Shown in pieces: positions 9,472 through 17,268 of a stretch of 64,000 nucleotides of DNA (within the stretch, counting starts at the first letter, position 1; each line of letters starts with the position of its first letter). Location: the NCBI GenBank assembly GCA_039024895.1, contig JBCCPJ010000010.1, positions 44,057-108,056 of the forward strand, written 5' to 3'. Source of the DNA: JAJDOD01 sp039024895. Lineage in GTDB: Bacteria > Pseudomonadota > Alphaproteobacteria > Rhodobacterales > Rhodobacteraceae. The position numbers were made by a program, and so were the translations under genes. The notes under the pieces are model-generated. The model saw only the letters and a list, made by a program, of their open reading frames with translations. It searched no databases and was not told the DNA's origin.

Positions 9472-9752
9472 CCCTGACACTTCCCATAGCATAGCCGGTC
9501 ATTGGCGAGCGTCGCAGACACCCCAAACCAGATCAAGCACGAAGCACTGCTAGAAAAGTGCGCATCCGGAGACCGGCCTTAACGCCTGCCTCAAGCTTAT
9601 CGCCACCCCCGGAACATCATACGACGGCAAATCCGGCCAATGTCTTCAATCGCTGTAACGAAAGAACAGAAAAGGCTGGTCGGCCTCACAGATATTCGTA
9701 ACGTGCAGTCATCGGGCCGGGGTCACCCCGCCCTGATCTGAAAGGGGACGCC

Positions 9753-11105
9753 ATGACGTTTGAAGACCTTAAAGAAGCCAGCGCCTCCGGCGCGGTTGAC
9801 ACCGTTCTGGTCTGTTTCGTCGATATGCAAGGGCGACTGATGGGCAAGCGGTTCCACGTGTCGAACTTCATTGATACCGCGCACGAAGAAACCCATTGCT
9901 GCGATTACCTCTTGGCGACGGATTTGGAAATGGCCACGCCCGATGGCTATGCCGCATCGAGCTGGCAGCGGGGCTATGGCGATTATCTGATGAAGCCCGA
10001 TCTATCCACGCTGCGCCCTATGCCGTGGCTCGAAGGAACGGTGATGGTGCTTTGCGATATCCTCGACCACCACACCCACGCGCCCGTGCCACACGCACCC
10101 CGGCAAGTTCTGAAAGAACAGATCGCCCGGCTCGCCAAACACGGTTTGACACCGATGATGGCGACCGAATTGGAGTTCTTTATCTTTCGGAAACCGCTCG
10201 ATCAATTGCGCGCCGAGGGCTACCGCGACCTGGAAACGCTCGGGCCCTACAACGAAGACTACCATATCCTCCAAACCTCGAAGGAAGAGCATGTGATGCG
10301 CCCCCTTCGAAACCACCTTTTCGCGGCAGGCATCCCGATCGAGAATTCCAAGGGGGAGGCCGAGGCGGGGCAGGAAGAGCTCAACATCCGCTATGCCGAC
10401 GCGCTGACCTGCGCCGATCACCACACCATTGCCAAGCACGCCGCGAAGGAGATCGCCTGGCAACAGGGCCACTCGGCGAGCTTCCTACCGAAGTGGCACC
10501 CGTCCCGCGTCGGCAGCGCGAGCCATGTGCATATGTCCCTTTGGAAGGATGGCGCGAACGCCTTCCACGACGCGGGCGGCGCGCATCAGATGTCCGACCT
10601 CATGCGCTATTTCATGGCCGGGCTTATCGCCTATGCGCCGGACTGCACCTATTTCTTCGCGCCTTACATCAACTCCTACAAACGCTTCGCCAAAGGCACG
10701 TTTGCGCCGACTAAGACCGCATGGTCAGTGGACAACCGCACTGCGGGCTTCCGCCTCTGCGGTGCCGACACCAAAGCCGTGCGCGTTGAGTGCCGCATCC
10801 CCGGTTCCGACATGAACCCCTATCTCGCCCAAGCCGCGCTGCTCGCCGCCGGGATCAAGGGCATCGAGGATAAACTGACGCTCGCCCCTGCCGCGACCGG
10901 CGACCTCTACGAAGACGACACAGTGCACGAAATCCCCAACACGCTCCGCGCCGCTGCCGATAGTCTCACGGGCTCTACCATGCTTCGCGATGCCATGGGC
11001 GATGCGGTCATCGATCACTACACCCGCGCCGCCAATTGGGAACAGGAAGAGTTCGACCGCGCGGTCACCGATTGGGAAATAGCTAGAGGGTTCGAAAAGG
11101 CATGA
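9753..11105 (+). CDS. Glutamine synthetase family ligase (gamma-glutamyl-amine/polyamine type)
   Basis: ATP-dependent gamma-glutamyl ligase of the glutamine synthetase fold, 450 residues. The N-terminal beta-grasp segment 'LVCFVDMQGRLMGKRFHV' matches PuuA/GlnT-type proteins rather than nitrogen-assimilating GlnA. Metal/ATP residues are visible: 'ATELEFFIF' (137-145), 'GQEELNIRY', 'GSASHVHMSLW' with His258/His260, and 'VECRIPGSDMNPYLAQAALL' near the end. AAAGGGGA is a good ribosome site before the ATG. Its ATGA overlap with the aldehyde dehydrogenase gene argues for a gamma-glutamylation route for amines (inference); the amine is unknown. Confidence 0.88.
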   Translation: MTFEDLKEASASGAVDTVLVCFVDMQGRLMGKRFHVSNFIDTAHEETHCCDYLLATDLEMATPDGYAASSWQRGYGDYLMKPDLSTLRPMPWLEGTVMVLCDILDHHTHAPVPHAPRQVLKEQIARLAKHGLTPMMATELEFFIFRKPLDQLRAEGYRDLETLGPYNEDYHILQTSKEEHVMRPLRNHLFAAGIPIENSKGEAEAGQEELNIRYADALTCADHHTIAKHAAKEIAWQQGHSASFLPKWHPSRVGSASHVHMSLWKDGANAFHDAGGAHQMSDLMRYFMAGLIAYAPDCTYFFAPYINSYKRFAKGTFAPTKTAWSVDNRTAGFRLCGADTKAVRVECRIPGSDMNPYLAQAALLAAGIKGIEDKLTLAPAATGDLYEDDTVHEIPNTLRAAADSLTGSTMLRDAMGDAVIDHYTRAANWEQEEFDRAVTDWEIARGFEKA

Positions 11106-12484
11106 CCAGCACCATTACCTGCATCTCGCCCATCGACGGCTCGGTTTACGCCGAGCGTGAGTGCCTCGACCTAGATGCCGCCCGCGCGGTGTGCGACGGC
11201 GCGCGGGCCGCGCAAGCCGCTTGGGCCGCCACGCCGATGCGCGAGCGGATCGCTTTCGTTCAAAAGGCCGTCGCTTACATCGGCGAGACGACCGGGCGCA
11301 TGGTCGAAGAACTGGCGCACCAAATGGGCCGCCCGGTCCGCTACGGCGGCGAGTTTGGCGGGTTTGAGGAACGCGCAACCTACATGGCCTCCATCGCGGA
11401 GGATGCGCTGGCCCCGATCATGGTCGAAGACAGCGACAGCTTCCTGCGCAAGATCGAACGCGAACCCGTCGGCACCGTACTGGTCGTTGCCCCCTGGAAC
11501 TACCCCTACATGACCGCGATCAACACCATCGCGCCTGCCCTGATTGCCGGGAATACGGTGGTGCTGAAACACGCCTCACAAACCATTTTGGTGGGGGAAC
11601 ATCTGGCGGACGCCTTTAAGGCGGCGGGCCTGCCGGAGGGTGTCTTCTCAAACGTTGTCCTCGATCACGACACCACCTCGACGCTCATTGCGGAGGGGCG
11701 CTTCGGTTTGGTGAACTTTACCGGCTCGGTCGGCGGTGGGCGCGCGATGGAACGCGCGGCGGCGGGCACATTCACCGCTGTTGCGACTGAGCTTGGGGGC
11801 AAGGACCCCGGATATGTCCGCGCCGATGCCGATCTCGACGCCGCCGTCGACACGCTGATCGACGGTGCCATGTTCAACGCCGGCCAGTGCTGCTGCGGGA
11901 TCGAGCGTATTTACGTGCACGAAAGCCTGTTCGACGCCTTTGTCGAAAAGGCGGTGGCACTCGTGAACGGCTATGTCCTCGGCGACCCGCGCGACGAAGC
12001 AACAACGCTCGGTCCCATGGCGAACAAGCGCTTTGCCGCCGAAGTACGCGCCCACATTGACGAGGCCGTGGCCGCCGGGGCGACGCCCCATATTGCGACG
12101 ATGGCAGCGGATGACGGCGCCGCATATGTCACGCCGCAAATCCTAACAAACGTCACACACGCCATGCGGATCATGCGCGACGAAACTTTCGGTCCGGCGG
12201 TCGGCATCATGCCCGTGAAAGACGATGACGAAGCGATCCGCTTGATTAATGACAGTCCCTTCGGCCTGACCTGCTCGCTTTGGACGCAAGACGCCAGCGC
12301 GGCTGAAGCCATCGGTCGGCGCCTTGAAACCGGCACCGTCTTCATGAACCGCTGCGACTATCTTGACCCCGCGCTTTGCTGGACCGGTTGCAAGGACACT
12401 GGGCGGGGCGCGGGCCTCTCCGTCCTCGGCTTCCACGCAGTGACGCGCCCAAAATCGTACCATCTGAAGAAGGTGACGACCTGA
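11102..12484 (+). CDS. NAD(P)-dependent aldehyde dehydrogenase
   Basis: Aldehyde dehydrogenase superfamily enzyme, 460 residues. 'VLVVAPWNYPYMTAINTIAP' forms the cofactor fold, 'NFTGSVGGGRAMERAA' is the nucleotide loop, 'ATELGGKDPGYV' contains the general base glutamate, and 'FNAGQCCCGIERIYV' holds the nucleophile, probably Cys264. The substitution of P/N by D-P in 'GGKDPGYV' is a common variant. The gene overlaps the ligase stop by ATGA, so both are co-translated. It probably oxidises a gamma-glutamyl-aminoaldehyde or another aldehyde released by the neighbouring oxidase (inference). Confidence 0.92.
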   Translation: MTSTITCISPIDGSVYAERECLDLDAARAVCDGARAAQAAWAATPMRERIAFVQKAVAYIGETTGRMVEELAHQMGRPVRYGGEFGGFEERATYMASIAEDALAPIMVEDSDSFLRKIEREPVGTVLVVAPWNYPYMTAINTIAPALIAGNTVVLKHASQTILVGEHLADAFKAAGLPEGVFSNVVLDHDTTSTLIAEGRFGLVNFTGSVGGGRAMERAAAGTFTAVATELGGKDPGYVRADADLDAAVDTLIDGAMFNAGQCCCGIERIYVHESLFDAFVEKAVALVNGYVLGDPRDEATTLGPMANKRFAAEVRAHIDEAVAAGATPHIATMAADDGAAYVTPQILTNVTHAMRIMRDETFGPAVGIMPVKDDDEAIRLINDSPFGLTCSLWTQDASAAEAIGRRLETGTVFMNRCDYLDPALCWTGCKDTGRGAGLSVLGFHAVTRPKSYHLKKVTT

Positions 12485-12745
12485 GCCCCGCGCCTTGAGG
12501 CGAAGATCGAACGCATCGGCAGGCGTCACGGCATCTATGTGGACCTTGACCGTGCCGCATCTAAGAAGGATTTGAGCGTCGACAGCTTAGCCATGGCCCA
12601 GCGTTGCGAAAGCGCTCAGAACAGCCTCGGTTAAGGCGTCTTGGTGCTTTCGGAAGGCGAGACAAAAGCTGCCCGAACCTCGGGATTTGGCCGAGCAACC
12701 ATCCACCGCAAGATGAAGGCGCTCGGTTTATTCCGCCCGACCTGC
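12485..12745 (+). pseudogene. Decayed tail of a Fis-type helix-turn-helix activator (AcoR/NtrC-like)
   Basis: Directly after the aldehyde dehydrogenase stop, the same frame stays open, is interrupted by a TAA at 12632, and then continues as 'ETKAARTSGFGRATIHRKM' plus KALGLFRP. That stretch fits the C-terminal Fis helix-turn-helix of sigma54-dependent activators (typical pattern AA..LG.SRAT..RK.K.LGL). There is no start codon or upstream ATPase domain, so it can only be a remnant. The assignment rests on a short motif and is tentative, but an AcoR-like regulator would fit the E2 and lipoate-ligase remnants nearby. Confidence 0.4.
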
Positions 12746-12772
12746 GTAAAGCCCGGCAGGAGCAAGCGCGCC

Positions 12773-13060
12773 CTAGAACCGGTTGAGCCCGCCCTTTTGT
12801 GCGAGGTAGAGCGGTGAGATGCCCTCCAGCACGCCCTTGATATAGGGGGTGGCATTGTCGGACACGATGCCCGTGCAACTGGAGACAAGTTCAAAGAACC
12901 GGCCCGCGTAGTTCTCCGCAAAGCTCTTCACGTGAAGGTCCCCATTCTCCGCATCAGCATAGCGCTCCAGAATGTGCCAGGTGCTCGTATCGCCGACCTC
13001 GTACCACTCGTAGACCAGCGTGCCGTCCTCTTTGTGCGTTCGGTCCAGGAGTTCGTTCAT
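12773..13060 (-). CDS. Small ABM-domain-like protein (putative quinol monooxygenase/dimeric alpha-beta barrel)
   Basis: A 95-residue open frame preceded by a GGGGA ribosome site. 'NELLDRTHKEDGTLVYEWY' followed by 'WHILERYADAENGDLHV' and 'HVKSFAENYAGRFFELV' resembles the antibiotic-biosynthesis-monooxygenase fold, which is normally 90-110 residues and dimeric. It may be intact, although it sits among pseudogenes and its 3' end overlaps the decayed regulator remnant on the other strand. Substrate unknown. Confidence 0.6.
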   Translation of the reverse strand: MNELLDRTHKEDGTLVYEWYEVGDTSTWHILERYADAENGDLHVKSFAENYAGRFFELVSSCTGIVSDNATPYIKGVLEGISPLYLAQKGGLNRF

Positions 13061-13082
13061 CAGTTCCCCGTCTCAAGCCCCC

Positions 13083-13421
13083 CTATTGGGGCCCCAGGCC
13101 ATTGGCGATGATCGAGGCAAGCAACCGATAGACATCTTCGATCACTGCCGCCTTTGGCGCATCGAACGCCGGGACCAAATTGTCGATGCCCGGACCTTGG
13201 GGCACCGTGCCGCCGCCCGTCAGGCACAGATGTACGGGCCAAGCGCGCAAGAGCGTTGAACCGCAAGCGCAGACCCGCGGCGCGGCATAGGCTTTGGGGC
13301 ACATGAGGCTCGGCAGCGTCGATGTCCATAGGCCGACCTGCGGTCCTTCGGCGTCGAATAAACTCTGCTCGAACGCCATGCCCATTCCGGCATCGGCGAA
13401 GCATTCCATGCGCTCACTCAC
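13083..13421 (-). pseudogene. Truncated lipoate-protein ligase A family remnant
   Basis: 112 codons opening 'MSERMECFADAGMGMAFEQS' with a GTG start that overlaps the E2 stop (GTGA). The segment 'RAWPVHLCLTGGGTVPQGPG' plus IDNLVPAF fits the lipoyl/biotinyl transferase signature (R.tGGG.V...G.dNL..sf). Normal family members are about 230-330 residues, so everything after 'LLASIIANGLGPQ', including the catalytic lysine region, is missing. The neighbouring E2 fragment supports the call, since lipoate attachment is needed by E2 proteins. I treat it as non-functional. Confidence 0.55.
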
Positions 13422-13594
13422 ACCGCGAGGGCTTCAATTTCTTGGCATATTGCGGTGAGCAAATCGCCCGCAGGCGCCGTCGAGGGCACGGTGGTCAAAC
13501 GCCAGCGAGATACCGCCAGCCGTGGCGCGCACAGCGCGGCCCATCATCCGGCCAGTGCCCAGGATGCAAATCTGGCCTGTGTTCAAAATCGGTG
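13418..13594 (-). pseudogene. 3' fragment of a 2-oxoacid dehydrogenase E2 acyltransferase
   Basis: The minus strand encodes 'FTPILNTGQICILGTGR' and then 'GGISLAFDHRALDGA', which is the C-terminal catalytic signature of dihydrolipoamide acyltransferases (FDHR..DGA with the catalytic histidine). A one-base frameshift right after DGA separates this from the proper C-terminus 'AGDLLTAICQEIEALAV' and its TGA at 13418. The 5' side ends exactly where the insertion sequence begins. So the gene is both truncated by the insertion and frameshifted. An acetoin dehydrogenase E2 (AcoC) is the likeliest parent, given the context. Confidence 0.65.
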
Positions 13595-13642
13595 TGAAGT
13601 GCTCGACCTAATCAGCCCCACCTCATTGGTCCAATTTGATTG

Positions 13643-14113
13643 TCAGTGCATGACCGGTCTGGGGTCCGTCTGGACAATGGTTTCCGGTGCCGGCGGGTTG
13701 TAGCCCAAAGCACTGTGTGGTCGTTTCGTGTTGTAGTCTTTCCTCCATCCCTCAATCAGGATTTGAGCTTCGCGTAAGCTGTAAAAGATTTCACCAATCA
13801 AGAACTCGTCGCGGAACCTTGCGCTGAAGCTTTCGCAGTATCCGTTCTCCAAGGGACTGCCTGGTTCGATATAAGCCGTTCGCGCACCGACCGCCTTGAT
13901 CCAATTCTGCACGGCCTGGGCAACAAACTCGGGACCGTTGTCAGAACGAATGTACGACGGGACACCGCGCAGGATGAACAGGTCGCTCAGGACGTCGATG
14001 ACGTTGCCTGAGTTCAGCTTGCGATCCACACGGATAGCCAGGCTTTCCCGGCTGTGTTCGTCGATGATGTTGAGCGTGCGGAACGCTTTCCCTTCCTCAG
14101 TCCGGCAATGCAA
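13643..14113 (-). pseudogene. IS3 transposase OrfB, C-terminal half
   Basis: About 156 codons of the rve integrase core: 'AFRTLNIIDEHSRESLAIRV' with the first catalytic Asp, 'SDLFILRGVPSYIRSDNGPE' with the second Asp, and 'GSPLENGYCESFSARFRDEF' with the catalytic Glu. It ends 'KRPHSALGYNPPAPETIV', the usual OrfB tail. Roughly the first 110 residues, including the HTH_21 segment that precedes the core, are absent; the open frame begins only with a TTG at the deletion junction. The DDE residues are present, but the protein should be inactive. Confidence 0.85.
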
Positions 14114-14132
14114 GCACGGCGACGAGCGGGGC

Positions 14133-14411
14133 TCAGAAGTTTCCCTTCGCGGCTTCCGCCAAGATCAGCTTGTCCAACGTCAGATCAGAAACAGTTTTGC
14201 GAAGCCGCTCGTTCTCTTTCTGAAGCCGCTTCAGTTCCTTCTATTGGTCAGTGCCCATTCCACCGTACTTTTTCTTCCAGCGGTAAAACGTCTGTTCAGT
14301 CACGCCGGTCTGCCGGATCGCATCCAGACGTGGCACAGCTTGTCCCGTCAAAACCTCAACTTGCCGCAACTGCGGGACAATCTCTTCCGGCTTCGGGCGC
14401 TTGTTGGCCAT
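14133..14411 (-). pseudogene. IS3 transposase OrfA with in-frame stop
   Basis: Starts 'MANKRPKPEEIVPQLRQVEV' and contains the helix-turn-helix 'GVTEQTFYRWKKKYGGM', followed by the leucine-zipper-like 'KELKRLQKENERLRKTVSDL' and 'DKLILAEAAKGNF'. A TAG at 14243-14241, between GTDQ and KELKRL, interrupts it. Apart from that one codon the sequence is intact and of normal OrfA length (92 codons). The protein resembles OrfA of the IS407-like group (tentative). Confidence 0.8.
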
Positions 14412-14613
14412 GGGCTTCCTCCGTTCTCACAACCATAGCGGAGGACCACTTCACCGGGGGAGGAGCGACCGGCAAGGGGCTTGTCCGGCTGGCAATTGAG
14501 TTGGAATATGCCCTCATCGTCCAGTCTGATTTCGAGCAGGCCCCATCGCGCACGCCCTCCTTGGCGGGCTGCAAGCGACCTTGGATCCGAACCGCTTGAA
14601 ACAGACGTCCAAA

Positions 14614-15741
14614 ATGTCGGGAAACCACAGTATGCACCTCATCGGAATTGGCCCAAACCTTCGGAAATCGGCCTATTTTGACGCGACCGTCCGCGATGGC
14701 GTGCGCAGCTTTTCCGTCTACAACCACATGCTCATCCCCGGCCATTTCGGAGACCCGGACGCCGAATATGATCGGCTGATAAATGGGGTTGCGATGTGGG
14801 ACGTCGCCGCGCAACGGCAGGTGGAACTCCGCGGACCGGATGCCGGGAAACTGGCCCAGTACCTGACGCCGCGCAACTTGGAGAACACCCGGATTGGCCA
14901 AGGCCGCTATGTTCTGATTTGCGATTACGATGGCTGGCTGATCAATGACCCGGTACTGCTGAAGATGGCGGAGGACCGCTATTGGCTCTCGGTCGCCGAC
15001 AGCGATATTCACCTCTGGGCGGCGGCCATCGGACGGGAACGCGGATGGGACGTTCGCGTGAGCGAGCCGGATGTCTCCCCGCTCGCGGTTCAGGGGCCAA
15101 GGGCGGAAGATTTGACGGCCAAACTCTTCGGCGAGCATATCCGCGACTTTCGGTATTTCGGCTTTGCCCTGACCGCGCTGGACGGCATCCCGCTTGTCTT
15201 GGCGCGGTCGGGCTGGTCCAAGCAGGGCGGCTTTGAACTCTACCTGATGGACGGCTCGCGCGGGGTTGAACTTTGGGACAAAGTGAAAGCGGCGGGTGCG
15301 GAATTCGGCATCGGCCCCGGCGCGCCCAATGACATCGAGCGGTTGGAAAGCGGGCTTATTTCCTATGGCGCGGATATGCGTTTGCAAACCCACCGCGCCA
15401 ACCCGTTCGAAATGGGCATGGGCAAGCTGGTGGACCTCGCAAACGGGCACGACTTTGTCGGCAAAGCAGCGCTGGAAGTGATCGCGGCGCAAGGCGCGGA
15501 CCGGACCCGTGTTGGCCTCATAATCGACGGCGAACCGACCCCGCCGGGGCATAAAGTGCCCTTGCTTTCAAACGGTGAAACCGTTGGCTTCGTCGCTGAA
15601 TTTGGCTACTCCAAACGGCTGGGCAAAACCATCGGCATCGGCCTCATCCGATCTACTCTCACGGGCACCGGCACCGGTTTGCACGTGCAAGTGGGCCTGG
15701 TGGAGCACGCCGCCCGCATCCATGACGTGCCGTTCATCTGA
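14614..15741 (+). CDS. DmdA-like aminomethyltransferase (GcvT) family protein
   Basis: Folate-dependent GcvT-fold protein, 375 residues. The opening 'VRSFSVYNHMLIPGHFGDP', then 'VAMWDVAAQRQVELRGPDA', 'EPDVSPLAVQGPRAEDL' and 'LARSGWSKQGGFELYL', match dimethylsulfoniopropionate demethylase more closely than glycine-cleavage T protein. DmdA transfers a methyl group from DMSP to tetrahydrofolate. The start is uncertain: 14614 is used, with 14581 (longer) and 14632 also possible, and none has a strong ribosome site. No acuI or dmdBCD gene lies nearby. Orphan DmdA homologues act on other methylated substrates, so DMSP specificity is unproven. Confidence 0.72.
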   Translation: MSGNHSMHLIGIGPNLRKSAYFDATVRDGVRSFSVYNHMLIPGHFGDPDAEYDRLINGVAMWDVAAQRQVELRGPDAGKLAQYLTPRNLENTRIGQGRYVLICDYDGWLINDPVLLKMAEDRYWLSVADSDIHLWAAAIGRERGWDVRVSEPDVSPLAVQGPRAEDLTAKLFGEHIRDFRYFGFALTALDGIPLVLARSGWSKQGGFELYLMDGSRGVELWDKVKAAGAEFGIGPGAPNDIERLESGLISYGADMRLQTHRANPFEMGMGKLVDLANGHDFVGKAALEVIAAQGADRTRVGLIIDGEPTPPGHKVPLLSNGETVGFVAEFGYSKRLGKTIGIGLIRSTLTGTGTGLHVQVGLVEHAARIHDVPFI

Positions 15742-15911
15742 GGACGGAGGGCGCGCTCGCTACGGAATACACCTAAAAACAGCAGTTCCGTGCGACGGAG
15801 GCCCTGCATTCACAATCTGGCAACTAAGAAATCAGTTTTTAGCCGGGTTTCTAGCAATGTCTTAACGACCCTTAGCGATGGTTCAGTAACGGCATCGGAA
15901 GGAGTTTTTCT

Positions 15912-17090
15912 TTGAGTACCATTGATCGCACATTGCTCAGACTTAGAAACCACCTGGGTATGGACATTGCGTATATCTCCGAGGTTGGTGACGAGATTAT
16001 TCATGTCCGAGCTTTGTGCGCGCCGGAAATACCCGATCTTTCGCACGTGCAGTCTACGTTGAAGCGGGAAACTGGTTTTTGTCACTATGTCGTCAACGAT
16101 GAGATACCTAGAATTTTACATGACGTGTCGGAGTTTCCGGTCGTGGCGAAACTTGCCATGCGCGCCGATTTCAACATCGAATCTTTTATCGGCATGCCCC
16201 TGTCGCGACAGGATGGGTCGATCTACGGGACGCTCGGCTGCATCAGTCACCACAAGAACACGACCCTGAACGATCGCGACTTGGAAACCGTCAAGCTCTT
16301 CGCCGAAATGACGGCGGAGCAAATTGACCACGAGTTGGAAGATCGACGAAAGAATGACGAACGGGCAACACGGCTCCAGGCAGTTTGGGACCAAAACCTA
16401 CTGCACACAAAACTCCAGCCCATCGTGCGCTTGTCGGATATGTCTTACAAAGGGTTCGAAGCCCTCGCGCGGTTTCAAACCGAACCATACCGTTCGCCGG
16501 ATCAGTGGTTCCAAGAGGCAACCCATGCGGGGCGCGGGATAGAGCTTGAACTGGAAGCGATCCGTTCGGCGCTCCCCCATCTCAAACACTTGCCGCAGGC
16601 ATATTCGCTTGGGTTAAATGCGTCGCCTGCGTGCCTGCAATCCGAAGCATTCCACGATCTATTGTTCAAACATGATCCAACGCAGCTGATTTTGGAGCTC
16701 ACGGAACAAGAGGAAGTCGAGGATTACGGCGCTTTGTTAGCCTGTGTCCAAAAATTCAAGGATATGGGGTTCCGAATTGCCATTGATGATGCGGGCGCGG
16801 GGTACGCCGGGCTTAATCACATTGTGCAAATCCAGCCCCACATTATTAAACTGGACATGTCGCTGACCCGGGATGTCCATGAAGATAAAGTACGCCGATC
16901 TCTTGCGAACGCGCTTGTGTACTTCGCCAAAGAAACCGACGCGGAAATCGTGGCCGAAGGCGTTGAGACGGTTGAGGAGATGAACGCATTGAAACAACTC
17001 GGCGTCGATTACGGCCAAGGGTATTACTTCGACAAACCGCTGGATATTGGCGAAGCCGTTGATCGCATCAAAACAGGCAAAGCTGCTTAA
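15912..17090 (+). CDS. GAF-EAL cyclic-di-GMP phosphodiesterase
   Basis: A 392-residue cytoplasmic signalling protein. An N-terminal GAF domain spans roughly residues 15-140 ('GMDIAYISEVGDEIIHVRA' to 'FAEMTAEQIDHELEDRR'), and an EAL domain roughly 155-385. The EAL motif is at 183-185 ('GFEALARF'), with 'LNASPACL', 'LELTEQEEVEDY', the paired aspartates Asp292-Asp293 ('IAIDDAGAGYAGL'), 'IKLDMSL' and 'VAEGVET'. All metal- and catalysis-associated positions appear present, so hydrolysis of c-di-GMP is plausible. The start is TTG, supported by AAGGAG at ideal spacing; no ATG lies nearby. It stands as a single transcription unit. Confidence 0.9.
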   Translation: MSTIDRTLLRLRNHLGMDIAYISEVGDEIIHVRALCAPEIPDLSHVQSTLKRETGFCHYVVNDEIPRILHDVSEFPVVAKLAMRADFNIESFIGMPLSRQDGSIYGTLGCISHHKNTTLNDRDLETVKLFAEMTAEQIDHELEDRRKNDERATRLQAVWDQNLLHTKLQPIVRLSDMSYKGFEALARFQTEPYRSPDQWFQEATHAGRGIELELEAIRSALPHLKHLPQAYSLGLNASPACLQSEAFHDLLFKHDPTQLILELTEQEEVEDYGALLACVQKFKDMGFRIAIDDAGAGYAGLNHIVQIQPHIIKLDMSLTRDVHEDKVRRSLANALVYFAKETDAEIVAEGVETVEEMNALKQLGVDYGQGYYFDKPLDIGEAVDRIKTGKAA

Positions 17091-17268
17091 AGTTTATTGG
17101 CGCTGATCACACTCGGTTTGGCTGGTCGGCCGGTCGTGCGACAGTTTGAACGGTTAATTAGCAACAGCGCTTGCCACCTGCGCGGCACGGTCCCAGTCCC
17201 GCCGCAGATCGCACCGGAATGCCGTCATGCAAATTTTCAACGGCTTGCGGTCGCGACCCGCGCCACTC

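Larger units (their letters stand above)
13595..14453 (-). mobile_element. Decayed IS3-family insertion sequence
   Basis: An 859-base element bounded by imperfect inverted ends: TGAAGTGCTCGACC at the left and, read from the right, TGAAGTGGTCCTCC, with the TG...CA termini of IS3 elements. It encodes remnants of OrfA and OrfB in the usual order on the minus strand. IS3 elements are generally 1.2-1.5 kb, so several hundred bases in the N-terminal part of OrfB have been deleted. I could not find a convincing target duplication in the flanks (GTG versus CCG), which suggests rearrangement after insertion. Confidence 0.8.

Noticed and set aside
13591..14457. Target-site duplication of the IS3 element
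   Set aside because: The three or four bases flanking the two ends (GTG and CCG) do not match.
14454..14613. Possible continuation of the E2 gene to the right of the IS3 element
   Set aside because: None of the three minus-strand frames shows a lipoyl domain, peripheral-subunit-binding or acyltransferase motif, so I do not extend the pseudogene across the element.
14356..15552. 398-codon minus-strand frame opposite the DmdA-like gene
   Set aside because: It runs through the IS3 OrfA remnant and has no recognisable motif; the plus-strand DmdA-like protein has many.
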